Shown piece by piece: positions 19,607 to 28,544 of a stretch of DNA of 64,000 bases. The stretch comes from Methyloligella halotolerans. Lineage in GTDB: Bacteria > Pseudomonadota > Alphaproteobacteria > Rhizobiales > Methyloligellaceae. The translations under genes were made by a program, and so were the position numbers. The notes beneath the pieces are model-generated. The model had not been told where the DNA came from. It saw nothing but the letters and a program-made list of their open reading frames with translations, and ran no database searches. Every line of letters begins with the position of its first letter. Positions within the stretch are counted from its first letter, which is position 1. The stretch is from contig NZ_MASI01000006.1 in NCBI RefSeq assembly GCF_001708935.1, forward strand, positions 62,001-126,000. The letters run 5' to 3'.

Positions 19607-20446
19607 GTGGCCTCGAAAGTGGCCTCCCCGGTCGCAAGGGTTCCTCGCAGCGTTTGGCGGCAGGCGGGCTCCTCCGAAGGAGCCCGCGCTGTGCCCGAGG
19701 AAACCGCTGTCGCCTTCACCTACGACACCGCCACCTATGCGGTGATGATGGCGACCCCCTCCGACCTTGAGGATTTCGCGTACGGCTTGAGCTTCACCGA
19801 AGGGGTGGCTCAGCCGGACGCCATCAAACAACTCGAAGTGGTCGAAGACACGGTCGACGGCATTCCGGCGATCGAGCTTCGCATGTGGCTCCACGCGGAC
19901 GCCGGTACCGGGTTTGCCGAGCGCCGGCGCAGCCATGTGGGGCCCACGGGCTGCGGACTCTGCGGCATCGAGAGCCTCACGGAAGCGCTGAAGGCCCCTC
20001 CCCGCGTCGGAAAGGGCCGCATCTACAGTTTCGAGCAGATCATGCAGGCCGTGGAGGCGATGAGCCCGCATCAGACCCTCAATCACGAGACGCGCGCCGT
20101 GCATGCGGCCGGGTTCTGGAGCGCTCAGGACGGCATCGGGCCGGTCCGCGAGGATGTCGGGCGGCATAATGCGCTCGACAAGCTTGCGGGCGCGCTGCTC
20201 CGTCAGGGACGCGACGCGGCCGACGGTATCGTCGTGCTCACCAGCCGGGTTTCGGTGGAGATGGTGCAGAAGGCTGCCGCGATCGGCGCCCCGGTCATCG
20301 CCGCCGTTTCAGCTCCGACGGCTCTCGCCATCCGCATGGCGGAAGCGGCGGGCATTACCCTCATAGCGATTGCAAGAAAAGACGGTTTCGAGGTGTTCAC
20401 CCATCGGGACCGCGTCCAAGGGGAACGTACAAGCGATGTCGCATAG
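19607..20446 (+). CDS. fdhD: FdhD/FdsC sulfurtransferase, formate dehydrogenase accessory protein
   Basis: Transfers sulfur to the molybdenum cofactor so that the formate dehydrogenase becomes active. The 279-residue protein has the family's cysteine motif in GPTGCGLCGIESL and the conserved VREDVGRHNALDKLAG segment. The GTG at 19607, four bases after the fdsA stop, is the most likely start because it keeps operon spacing and family length; a longer frame overlapping fdsA is rejected. The 3' end overlaps fdsD by 11 bases. Confidence 0.93.
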   Translation: MASKVASPVARVPRSVWRQAGSSEGARAVPEETAVAFTYDTATYAVMMATPSDLEDFAYGLSFTEGVAQPDAIKQLEVVEDTVDGIPAIELRMWLHADAGTGFAERRRSHVGPTGCGLCGIESLTEALKAPPRVGKGRIYSFEQIMQAVEAMSPHQTLNHETRAVHAAGFWSAQDGIGPVREDVGRHNALDKLAGALLRQGRDAADGIVVLTSRVSVEMVQKAAAIGAPVIAAVSAPTALAIRMAEAAGITLIAIARKDGFEVFTHRDRVQGERTSDVA

Positions 20447-20729
20447 CCATGTCGATCGCCTCGTCTACATGACGAACCAGATCAAAGACTATTTCAAGTA
20501 TCAGCGCGACGCGGATGCCGCCGAGGAGATCGCCGATCATCTGCGCCTTTTCTGGGATCCGCGCATGCGGCGGCAGATCATCGAGCATCTCGACAAGACC
20601 GGCGGCGAAGGCCTTGAGGGCCCCGCGCTGAAAGCCATCGAGTTGCTGCGCGACGAGCACAAGGACCCGGAATATCTTCCGACCACGGCGAAATGCGATC
20701 CGAGCGGCGGACGCGAAGACGCGAACTAG
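20436..20729 (+). CDS. fdsD: Formate dehydrogenase delta subunit
   Basis: A small protein (97 residues) of the FdsD family, found at the end of fds operons and associated with the assembled enzyme. It starts MSHSHVDRLVYMTNQIKDYF and contains FWDPRMRRQIIEHLDKTGGE, the typical 'W-dPRM' motif of the family. The start at 20436 overlaps the end of fdhD, so translation is probably coupled. The following 203 bases up to modB contain no gene I can support. Confidence 0.92.
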   Translation: MSHSHVDRLVYMTNQIKDYFKYQRDADAAEEIADHLRLFWDPRMRRQIIEHLDKTGGEGLEGPALKAIELLRDEHKDPEYLPTTAKCDPSGGREDAN

Positions 20730-20932
20730 CACTCCGGTCTTCGTCCTTGGAGAAGGGGGCATCTCGTCTATCCTATCGCTTGGCGATCTAAAGGCGATGG
20801 CGCGCTCCTAGCGAGGATCAGAACTGTGCCCGACGCCTTTCCATGGTGACGCCGGGGGCAGCGAGGGTCTCACCCCATGAGGCCCACGACGGGACGACAG
20901 TTTTTTCGCCGCCGATCCTATAGAGTGCCGCC

Positions 20933-21628
20933 GTGCTCGATCTCACGCCTCAAGAGCTGACCGCGATCGGCTTGAGCCTGAAGGTGGCGAGCTGGGCCAC
21001 CCTCGTGGCGCTGCCTCTTGCCGTCCTTGTCGCTCTGCTGCTGTCCCGATGCCGGTTCCCCGGCCGTCTCCTGCTGGGCGCGCTGGTGCTGCTGCCGCTC
21101 GTGCTTCCGCCGGTGGTGACCGGCTATGCGCTCCTGCTGCTGTTCGGGCGGCAAGGGCCTCTCGGGTCCTGGCTCGCCGACAATCTGGGACTGATCTTCG
21201 CCTTCCGCTGGACCGGCGCTGCACTCGCCGCCGGCGTGATGGGCTTCCCCCTCATGGTGCGCGCCATCCAGCTCTCCGCCGAGGCCATGGACCGGGGGCT
21301 GGAGGAAGCCGCCGGCACGCTGGGCGCCAACCGTCTCTTCGCCTTTCTCACCGTGACCCTTCCGCTGATCGCGCCCGGCATCATCGCCGGCGCCATACTG
21401 TGCTTCGCCCGGGCCATGGGCGAATTCGGCGCAACCATTACCTTCGTCTCCAACATTCCGGGCGAGACCCAGACGCTTCCGACGCTGATCTATACGCTCA
21501 CCCAGGTCCCCGGGGGCGACGCAGCGGCGCTGCGCCTGACGCTTATCTCCGCTGCGATCTCCATCACCGCATTGCTGCTTTCCGAGGTCGTTGCGCGGGC
21601 GGTCGGACGGCGGGTGAAAGCCCCATGA
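20933..21628 (+). CDS. modB: Molybdate ABC transporter permease
   Basis: The inner-membrane channel of the molybdate importer, 231 residues with about five to six transmembrane helices. The family signature LPLVLPPVVTGYALLLLFG is seen near residue 45 and the ABC-coupling EEAAGTLGANRLFAF loop near residue 125; the downstream AMGEFGATITFVSNIPGETQT is typical of ModB. A GTG start gives MLDLTPQEL. It overlaps modC by four bases (ATGA). No modA is found in this window. Its place right after the Mo-dependent fds operon fits a molybdenum supply role. Confidence 0.94.
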   Translation: MLDLTPQELTAIGLSLKVASWATLVALPLAVLVALLLSRCRFPGRLLLGALVLLPLVLPPVVTGYALLLLFGRQGPLGSWLADNLGLIFAFRWTGAALAAGVMGFPLMVRAIQLSAEAMDRGLEEAAGTLGANRLFAFLTVTLPLIAPGIIAGAILCFARAMGEFGATITFVSNIPGETQTLPTLIYTLTQVPGGDAAALRLTLISAAISITALLLSEVVARAVGRRVKAP

Positions 21629-22728
21629 GCATCGACTTCGAAGCAAGGGGCCGGATCGGCGATCTTGCGCTCGATGCGGCCTTCCGAAGCGACGGGCGGC
21701 TGACTGCTCTGTTCGGCCGCTCCGGAGCCGGCAAGACGACCATCGTCAACATCATCGCCGGGTTACGGCGGCTGCCTCATGAACGGGTGGTCGTGGACGG
21801 CGCGGTCCTGAGCGATACGGCGCAGGGGATCCGCCTTCCGCCCCATAAGAGGCGGATCGGCTACGTCTTCCAGGATGCGCGGCTATTTCCTCATCTCAGC
21901 GTCCGGCAGAACCTGCTCTATGGGCGATACTTCGCCCGTGGAGAGACGCGGACCGGTTTGGAGGAGGTCTGTGCCCTGCTCGGCCTGGAGCCTCTGCTGC
22001 AGCGTGGCGTGACGGCGCTTTCGGGGGGCGAGAAGCAGCGCGTCGCCATCGGGCGGGCACTCCTCGCCCATCCGCGCCTCCTGCTCCTGGACGAGCCCCT
22101 CGCCTCTCTCGACGAAGCGCGCAAGCAGGAGGTGATGCCCTATCTGGAGCGGCTGCGTGACGAGGCGGGCGTTCCGATCGTCTATGTCAGCCATTCCGTG
22201 GCCGAGGTCGCGCGTCTCGCGACCACGCTGGTGCTCGTCGAAGACGGCCGGGTCACCGGTCAAGGCGGCGCCCAGGACATGCTCAGCCGGCTCGATCTCG
22301 GCCTCGCGGAAGAGCGGGACACCGCGGCGGTGCTGGACGGAGTTGTCGCAAAGCATGACGAGGCGGTGGGGCTCACGACCTTGCGCACGCAGGCGGGGGA
22401 GCTTCGCGTTCCCCTCCTGGCTCAGAACGAGGGAACCCCGGTCCGTGCTTTGATCCGCGCGCGGGATGTGATGATCGCCACACGGCGGCCGGAAGGGCTG
22501 AGCGCCCTCAACGTTCTGCCGGGGGTGGTGAAGGAGATCGGCACCGCCCACGGGGCAATCGTAGAAATCACCATCGCGTGCGGAGAGGCGACGCTGGTCG
22601 CACGCCTCACCCGTTATTCAGTGGATGCGCTGAAGCTCGCGCCGGGCCGCAAGGTCTATGGGATCGTGAAGTCGATCGCCTTCGATCCGGCGGCCACGGG
22701 CGCTTTCCCAGGCTCCGAGAGCCGTTGA
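21625..22728 (+). CDS. modC: Molybdate ABC transporter ATP-binding protein
   Basis: The ATPase of molybdate uptake (367 residues). Walker A is FGRSGAGKTT, the signature is LSGGEKQRVAIGRAL, and Walker B is LLLLDEPLASLD. The C-terminal 140 residues hold a molybdate-binding (Mop/TOBE) domain, with NVLPGVVKEIGTAHGAIVEI. That domain is the part that distinguishes ModC from other importers. Translationally coupled to modB. The gene converges on the propeller gene at 22760. Confidence 0.95.
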   Translation: MSIDFEARGRIGDLALDAAFRSDGRLTALFGRSGAGKTTIVNIIAGLRRLPHERVVVDGAVLSDTAQGIRLPPHKRRIGYVFQDARLFPHLSVRQNLLYGRYFARGETRTGLEEVCALLGLEPLLQRGVTALSGGEKQRVAIGRALLAHPRLLLLDEPLASLDEARKQEVMPYLERLRDEAGVPIVYVSHSVAEVARLATTLVLVEDGRVTGQGGAQDMLSRLDLGLAEERDTAAVLDGVVAKHDEAVGLTTLRTQAGELRVPLLAQNEGTPVRALIRARDVMIATRRPEGLSALNVLPGVVKEIGTAHGAIVEITIACGEATLVARLTRYSVDALKLAPGRKVYGIVKSIAFDPAATGAFPGSESR

Positions 22729-22747
22729 AGCGGCGCGCGGCCGCTTC
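22727..22747 (+). terminator. Hairpin at the modC stop, weak terminator candidate
   Basis: An 8-bp inverted repeat GAAGCGGC / GCCGCTTC with a five-base loop starts inside the modC stop codon and is followed by CGCTCTTTCC. It lies between two converging genes. The T-run is poor, so this is tentative. Confidence 0.35.
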
Positions 22748-22759
22748 CGCTCTTTCCGA

Positions 22760-23779
22760 TCACTTGGTCTGGGGCGGATTCGCCTTCAGAGCCTCTTCGG
22801 TGGGCTTGCCATCCCAGACGGCAACGCCCCAGGGCAACCGGCCGACAGGCACGGACTTCACCGGCTTCTGGCTCGCGACGTCGATGACGGTGAGATCGTT
22901 GGTCAGACCGTTGGCGACGTAATAGGTCTTTCCGTCGGGCGACAGCTCTCCATGCCAGGGGCGCTGGCCCACAAGGATATAGTCCTCGACCTCATAGGTC
23001 TTGGTATCCACCACGGCGACGCGGTTGGCCGGGCCCAGAAGCACGTACATCTTCTTGCCGCCCTTCACGAAATCCATGCCCACGGGCTGGAGCAGCTCGG
23101 GGCGTACGCCCTCCACCTCGAAGCGGATGACGTGCTTGATCGTCCAGTCGGATGTGTCGATCACCGAGATGGTGCCGCCGACCTCCGAGGAGACCCAGAC
23201 CTCCTTGCCGTCGTCGGTGAACTTGGCCTCGCGGGGACGCGTGTCCACGAGGACGTTGGCGATCAGCTCGTTGGTCGCATTGTCGATGACGTGAGCCATC
23301 GACGTGCTTTCGGAGGTGATGACCGTGTATTTGTCGTCGGGGCTCACGCCCACGCCTTCAGGCTCCACGCCTACGGGAACCTCGGCCAGCACCTCGCCGG
23401 TTTCGGTGTCCATGATGGTGGCGAGCGAGTCGTCCTCGTTGGCGATATAGAGGATCTTGCCCGAGGAATCGGTGGCCATAAGCTCCGGATCCGGACCGGA
23501 ATTCAGGGTGTGGATGATCTTCAGCGACTTGACGTCGATCACATCGATCGTGTCGCCATCGCCGGCTGCCACGTAGAGCTCGTCGTTCTTCGGATTCTTG
23601 ATGATGCCGCGGGGACGGCGGTGGGTCGGTACGGTCGCGATGGGCTTCAGAGTCTCGGCATCGACCACGGTGACCGTGTTGTCCTTTTCGTTGGAAACGA
23701 AAATGGTCGTTGCGAGAGCCGGCGTCACGACGCCAAGCGATAGGGCGGCAGCAGCGGCTGCGGTGATCAGGCGTTTCAT
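22760..23779 (-). CDS. PQQ-dependent catabolism-associated beta-propeller protein (copy 1)
   Basis: An exported protein of 339 residues with an alanine-rich signal peptide (MKRLITAAAAAALSLG, cleavage near ALA-TT). The mature part is built of repeated blades of the YVTN type, such as TIFVSNEKDNTVTVVDAETL and YYVANGLTNDLTVIDVASQK, giving about seven blades. Proteins like this accompany PQQ alcohol dehydrogenases (the family modelled as TIGR03866). It ends the cytochrome-binding protein-propeller gene string downstream of xoxF. The exact role is unknown; binding the dehydrogenase, cofactor or metal is speculation. A paralogue lies at 35792. Confidence 0.87.
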   Translation of the reverse strand: MKRLITAAAAAALSLGVVTPALATTIFVSNEKDNTVTVVDAETLKPIATVPTHRRPRGIIKNPKNDELYVAAGDGDTIDVIDVKSLKIIHTLNSGPDPELMATDSSGKILYIANEDDSLATIMDTETGEVLAEVPVGVEPEGVGVSPDDKYTVITSESTSMAHVIDNATNELIANVLVDTRPREAKFTDDGKEVWVSSEVGGTISVIDTSDWTIKHVIRFEVEGVRPELLQPVGMDFVKGGKKMYVLLGPANRVAVVDTKTYEVEDYILVGQRPWHGELSPDGKTYYVANGLTNDLTVIDVASQKPVKSVPVGRLPWGVAVWDGKPTEEALKANPPQTK

Positions 23780-23860
23780 CTCCACTCCCTTACGGATGTC
23801 CTTTTCCGGATATTCTTTTTCGACGTTGTTCCAGTTGATACCCGAGATACGTGCGGAACC

Positions 23861-25234
23861 CTAGTTCTGGTCGAACTCACATAGGGATTCGCGCTCGTCG
23901 TATCCAAGAGTGTCGGTCAGGTATTTCGGGTGCAGGAAACCTTCCTGGGGCGAGATGGTGACCACGGTGCGGCCGCCGGCCAGCAGGATCGGCTGGCGGA
24001 GCTGGTGGTTCCAGGAGCGGAAATTCATCGCCTCGCCCTTGTAGCCGGCGACCTTGTAATCGTCGCTCAGCATGACGTCGCGCAGATCCTTCACGCTGGT
24101 CTTGCCCGAGCGCACGGCCGCCTCGCCGATGGCACGGACCGCCAGCCAGGCGGTATAATCGCGCTCCACCGCGTTGCGGTCCGCCTTGTCGTTGACGGCG
24201 CGCTGGAAGGCCATGCCGCCATACTCCGTATAGGCATCGTCCCAGGCCACGGGCCGCAGACCCTGGGTGCCCACAACGGGCTTGGGATCGTAGCTTCGGA
24301 ACAGCAGGTACTCGCCAAAACCGTCCTGGGTATCGGAGACCCAGATCACGTCGTAGTTGCCGGCGCCCTGAGTGGCGATGGGCATCTGGCTCTGCACCTG
24401 CTGATGGCCGGAATCGAGACGCCGGGAGCCCGTGTCGAACTGGTAGACGCGGTCTTCAACGATCTTGCCGCCATAGCGCTTCGCCGTCCGCTCGGTGGCT
24501 TTGGCGAATTGCTCGTCCTCGGGGGCCTTGCCCTTGATGAGAAACCAGCGGGGCCACTGCTTCAGGATAAGGTACTGGCCGAGCGCGTCGGCACGCATGG
24601 CCCAGCTCGGGATGATGTGGAGGGTGTTGAACCGGCAGTCCTTCTGGCGCAGGCGATCGGCGCTGTCTCGCACATTGAGGATGACCGAGCCCTTGGCCTC
24701 CGGCAGATCGGCGACCTTCAAAAGGTCGTCGGCCTCCAGATCGGCGATGATCAGCTTGTCGCCACCCTTCAGGACTTCCTTGGCCTTGGCCACGACGTCC
24801 CCATCGTTCGGAACGATGGCTTCGGTCAGCTCGAAATGCTGGCCCGTGAAGCGTCCGGTACGGTTGGTGTCGTCGATGCCGACGCGCGCGCCCTGGATGC
24901 CCTTATCGGTGATGATGGGTTCGGCGATGGTGAGGGGCGGCGGCTCGGCGTATTTCTTGCCGAGATAGACGATCTCGTAGTTCTTCTCGGCCTGCTTGGC
25001 CTTCTTCGCCTCTGCAGCCTTCTCCGCCTGCTGCTTGGGATCCATGCCTTCGGCTTCGATCCCCTTGCCCTTCTGAAGGGTGGACGGGTCGGGAAGCTGA
25101 TTGGCCCGGGCCGGCGCGGCGGTATCCTGGTCCTGGGCGGACACTGGAGCAGGACCGCTCAGGGCGAGAAAGATCGCCAAGCACAGGCCGTGCTTGGCGA
25201 TCCCAAACGTCTTGCGATTGTACGAACTCAGCAT
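23861..25234 (-). CDS. ABC-type substrate-binding protein associated with PQQ dehydrogenases (copy 1)
   Basis: A periplasmic type I solute-binding protein of 457 residues with signal peptide (cleavage near PVSAQ). A lysine- and alanine-rich stretch at residues 60-85 precedes the binding fold (GARVGIDDTNRTGRFTGQHF). The end contains the diagnostic SPQEGFLHPKYLTDTLGYDE. It belongs with the TIGR03863-type proteins named for PQQ alcohol dehydrogenase systems. No ABC permease or ATPase is nearby, so it probably works without a transporter. A second copy at 34309 ends in nearly the same motif. It sits 30 bases after the cytochrome gene. Confidence 0.87.
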   Translation of the reverse strand: MLSSYNRKTFGIAKHGLCLAIFLALSGPAPVSAQDQDTAAPARANQLPDPSTLQKGKGIEAEGMDPKQQAEKAAEAKKAKQAEKNYEIVYLGKKYAEPPPLTIAEPIITDKGIQGARVGIDDTNRTGRFTGQHFELTEAIVPNDGDVVAKAKEVLKGGDKLIIADLEADDLLKVADLPEAKGSVILNVRDSADRLRQKDCRFNTLHIIPSWAMRADALGQYLILKQWPRWFLIKGKAPEDEQFAKATERTAKRYGGKIVEDRVYQFDTGSRRLDSGHQQVQSQMPIATQGAGNYDVIWVSDTQDGFGEYLLFRSYDPKPVVGTQGLRPVAWDDAYTEYGGMAFQRAVNDKADRNAVERDYTAWLAVRAIGEAAVRSGKTSVKDLRDVMLSDDYKVAGYKGEAMNFRSWNHQLRQPILLAGGRTVVTISPQEGFLHPKYLTDTLGYDERESLCEFDQN

Positions 25235-25264
25235 GCTGCGAGACCCACAATCAGGCAGTTGCCA

Positions 25265-25795
25265 CTAGTCGAAAGTGGGCGGAGGCGGAACGTTGGACTT
25301 GCCACCCGGCACGGAGGACGGGTTGACGCTCCGGATCCACGCGATGATCTTCCAAAGATCATCGGAGGTCTTGATGGACGGACCCATGGCCGGCATCGGG
25401 CCAACCACGTTCTCGGAACCGACACGCTTCATGCCGTACTGGTCCTGCAGAGCCTGACTTCCCAGTGTCACGAGGCGGAACAGGGTGTCGTCGTCCTTGC
25501 CGTAAACCCAGACGGAGTTGGTCAGAGGCGGGCACATGCCGCCGCCACCGCCGCCGCCATGGCAGCCGTTGCAGCTCAGGCCCATGTAGATCTTATGGCC
25601 TTCGTCGGCGACCTTCTCGTAGTCCTTGTCGTAGGGGCTGTGGAGGGAGCCTTTGTCCTTATACCGCTCGACGGCTTTCACCGGCGACATGGTCCAGTCG
25701 GCACCGGCGGCCCACGACTCCATATTCACACTTGCCACGCCCAGCAGACAGATCGCCAGGGCGGCGAAACCGATAATCAATTTGCGCACAGTCAC
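25265..25795 (-). CDS. xoxG: Periplasmic cytochrome c, probable XoxG / c553i-like electron acceptor
   Basis: A 176-residue exported monohaem cytochrome c, probably taking electrons from XoxF. The haem motif CNGCH is followed by seven consecutive glycines and a Met-Cys (MCPPL). The likely axial Met lies in GPMPAMGPSIKTSDDLWKIIAWIR. The GTG start follows GAGGAAAC. It is the first gene of a three-gene string with the binding protein and the propeller. Methylotroph XoxF clusters usually carry a class I cytochrome of this kind, but a c553i-type protein (Paracoccus CycB) is an equally good name; the symbol is an inference from context. Confidence 0.72.
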   Translation of the reverse strand: MTVRKLIIGFAALAICLLGVASVNMESWAAGADWTMSPVKAVERYKDKGSLHSPYDKDYEKVADEGHKIYMGLSCNGCHGGGGGGGMCPPLTNSVWVYGKDDDTLFRLVTLGSQALQDQYGMKRVGSENVVGPMPAMGPSIKTSDDLWKIIAWIRSVNPSSVPGGKSNVPPPPTFD

Positions 25796-26446
25796 GTTTC
25801 CTCATCTGGTCTAGTTCGTTGTTGTTAGACGGCCCGGGAGAGTTTCCCATATCCGCCAAACCTTTCCCGGCCAACCAGGAAAGACGACCTGGACGATCCA
25901 TACCATATGGCCGCCCCACCCCGAAAGGCTAACCTCCTGTAGAATGGCGGGAAACCGTACGAAACGGTTACTCTTTCTACATTTTTCAGGACGGGGAAGC
26001 CAGGCGCAGACACCGTGGTCAAGCCCTCGACCGGGCCGTCATCCCGCCATGCCCCGGCGCGGCCCAATCCTTGCCGGCGAGCCATCGGCCCGGAATTTTC
26101 CATGTCTCCCGCCGGCGCTTCCGGCACGGCCCAAAGCCGCACGGGTGGGAAAAATCCCCGCAAATCGGCCGATAGGCTTGAAGTATCATGGGGCATGCAA
26201 GCCTCCGCGAGGGGTTCAAACGAGATGAACCCGAGTTGACATGCCTCTCATAGCCTAGATCGCGAGGCTTTTGCCTGCGACCTTCTGACCGATTATCCGG
26301 AAGCGGCCCGCGTGGGCCGGACATCTCTACACCCGCATATCTTTCGTGACAGCGGCTGGGTCTCACGGCGACTTCATTTCTTCGTGAAGGCATCTCGCGG
26401 GATCGTCCGACGGACGGCGTTTTTCTTTGAGAAACTTTCGATCATC
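25796..26446. other. Intergenic region upstream of the cytochrome gene
   Basis: About 650 bases without a gene I can support. Frames on both strands are short and arginine-rich. It must hold the promoter of the cytochrome-binding protein-propeller string. One short dyad, AACCGT / ACGGTT (25953-25969, five-base spacer), lies about 160 bases before the cytochrome start and could be an operator. Confidence 0.5.
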
Positions 26447-26482
26447 TCAAAAGAAAGGCCGCGCCCGATGGGCGCGGCCTTT
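26447..26482 (-). terminator. Rho-independent terminator of the xoxJ-ankyrin gene
   Basis: A perfect 13-bp stem (26454-26466 pairing with 26470-26482, three-base loop) is followed on the minus strand by TTTCTTTT. It starts 42 bases after the stop of the ankyrin protein gene. Stem length, GC content and U-tract all fit an intrinsic terminator. Confidence 0.9.
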
Positions 26483-26523
26483 GCCGAGACTGCCTGTTCG
26501 AATGCGGGACTCCCGCCAGCAAG

Positions 26524-28349
26524 CTATTGCTTCGCCGTTCCCTCATCCTTGGTATCGCTCTGGGCGCGCTTCTGGTTAAGCGCCCGGCCCAGCACGGTGA
26601 TCGCCTGCTCGGCCGCCTGGGCGTCGTTGAGCTTGGCCACGTCCAGGGCCGTCTGGCCCGAGCTGTTTTCCGCGTCGATATCGGCGCCGGAATTCAGCAG
26701 GAGGCCGATGACGGGAGCGTTATCCCGGGCGGCCGCAATCATCAGCGGTGTGGTGCCCGCGCTCGACTTGGCGTTCACGTCGGCGCCCTTCTTGATCAGC
26801 TCGCGGGCCAGATCGATCGGCCGCGTGCTGCCGGGAAGGAACATGGCGCCCTCAGCCGCCCGCTGCTTGGCCGAAACGATCATCAGCGGCGTCAGCTCTT
26901 CGTCTCCGACGGCCGTATCGATCTCAGCACCGGCGTCGAGCAGCAATTTGGCCGCCTCATACCGTTGCTCCTCGATGGCCAGCGCCAGAGGCGTATAGCC
27001 CTCAGCGCTCTTCTTGTTGAGGTCTGCACCACCGTCGATCAAGGCCTTGGCGGACTTCACGTCGTCGCGAAGGATGGCGTAGAGAAGCGGCGTCATGCCG
27101 ACATCGTCCGGCTCGTCCGGATTCGCACCGAGCTCAAGCAGGAGCTCGACGGTTTCGGGGCTCTTCGAGCTTGCCGCCATGTGGATCGGCGCGCTCCCCT
27201 GATTGTTGAAGGCGTCGATCTTGGCGCCCTGCTCAACCAGAAAGCGGATGCGGTCGGGATCGTTGGCAGTGACTGCGTTGAACAGCTCCTGGGTCGGATC
27301 CGCTCCGTCGGCGAGCCACTTCTCGAGCTTCTCCTTGGTGACGCGCTGGTCGTCCGAGGCAAGCTCCGGATGGGCCTTGAACTCGGATTGGGGGATCGCC
27401 GTGTAGGTGCCGTGGGACGGGAGATCGCCCGCGATATAGCACTTGCTGCACTGGACGAGCGGCACGCCGTAATCCCGCAGCACCTGCTCGATCTCCCCCT
27501 TCTTATCGTCGAGGGCGAAATCGAGCATGTATTTCAGGAGCACGTCGGTCTCCCGGACACCGAGCGCCAGGGAAAACTCGAGCGGAACCGTGTCATCGTC
27601 CAGATTGACGGGTTTGATCTGGACGTCCTCGCCCTTGATGGTCTTGACCCAACCGGCGAAGGGTCCCCAGACGCCGGCAACATCGACTTCGCCGTCGATG
27701 GCACGCTGGATCACGTACCAGGCTGATGCTCGGGAACGAGATCGCCGTCATGGCTCTGGGTCTGCTTGACGACGTTCTTGTAGATTCCGCGCTTGTTGAA
27801 GGCCTGACGGAGCGCGGAGGTCTGGAACACGCCAATCTTGAGGTCCTTGAGCTTGGGATCGTCGAGCCCCGAGATTTCGAGATTCTCTTTGGTCGGCCAG
27901 ACGAGCACATAGGTCGAGCGATACAGGGGATCGGTGGTCAGCAGACGGTCATAGTCGGCGGGGATGTCGAGCATGACATCGCACATGCGCTGACTGAAGG
28001 TCTCGCGGGTGAGGCCGCGCTCGATGAACGGGCGCCAGTGATAGGTGATCTTTGCGCCGAGCGCCTTACCGAGGATGTCGACGATCTTATTCTGGAAGCC
28101 GTCCTCGTTGATGCTCGACAAAGGCATGTTGCCCGGATCGGCGCAAACGTGGAGCTGCTTGAGCCGCTTATCCTTGTAGGCGGCCTTGGCGGCGGCCCGG
28201 GTCGCGATCTTCTCAGCCGGGCTGAGCTCTTCGTAGGTCTTGTCGAGCTGACGCGCCAGGGGCTCTTGGGCGGCCGCCTGCTGAGATGCAAGGGCGCTCA
28301 CACACAAAGCGCTGGCGAAGAGGAAGGCGTGCGATCGTCTTAAGGCCAT
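26524..28349 (-). CDS. xoxJ: XoxJ-like periplasmic binding protein fused to ankyrin repeats, frameshifted
   Basis: A protein of about 608 residues once one missing base near 27720 is allowed for. The signal peptide (cleavage near AAAQ) is followed by a type II solute-binding fold of the MxaJ/XoxJ kind (LHVCADPGNMPLSSINEDGFQ, then DYDRLLTTDPLYRSTYV). A linker with a CSKC pair and PSHGTY follows. The rest is about six ankyrin repeats (for example GSAPIHMAASSKSPETVELL and GYTPLALAIEEQRYEAAKLL). The two pieces lie in adjacent frames that overlap by four bases. One inserted base after CATCAGCCT restores a continuous QPWYVIQRAIDGEVD. It follows xoxF and has its own terminator. The J-type domain is thought to help assemble or activate the dehydrogenase; the ankyrin role is unknown. 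ATG 28349 is preferred over GTG 28364. Confidence 0.85.
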
Positions 28350-28483
28350 AGGATGCTCACTCACTGCCGTTGGGCGAGCCTGCCGCGAGGGTCCTATGAG
28401 ATGCTCAGAAGACGGTCCGGCAGAAATCCCGCGCTGTGGCTTCTACGCTCGCGCGGGGCTCACCGATCAACATAAGGCTTAAA

Positions 28484-28522
28484 TAAGAAGTGGCGCCCGA
28501 TGCCACAAGGACATCGGGCGCC
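28484..28522 (-). terminator. Terminator-like hairpin after xoxF
   Basis: An 11-bp perfect stem (GGCGCCCGATG at 28492-28502 with CATCGGGCGCC at 28512-28522) stands 22 bases after the xoxF stop and is followed on the minus strand by ACTTCTTATTT. It probably reduces read-through into the xoxJ gene, so that xoxF is made in excess. Confidence 0.75.
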
Positions 28523-28544
28523 TGAACCTAAAGCGTGCTTTCGA

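Noticed and set aside
17887-19719. A 610-residue open frame antisense to fdsA
   Set aside because: It mirrors the codon pattern of fdsA and shows no domain; fdsA is certain.
23930-25828. A 632-residue plus-strand frame across the binding-protein and cytochrome genes
   Set aside because: Both minus-strand genes have signal peptides and family motifs; the plus-strand frame has none.
25944-26228. Possible small gene in the gap upstream of the cytochrome
   Set aside because: Proline- and arginine-rich, no ribosome site, no hydrophobic or domain pattern.
27705-27730. Programmed ribosomal frameshifting in the xoxJ-ankyrin gene
   Set aside because: No slippery heptamer or downstream structure stands out, and four other genes in the window show the same kind of one-base loss.
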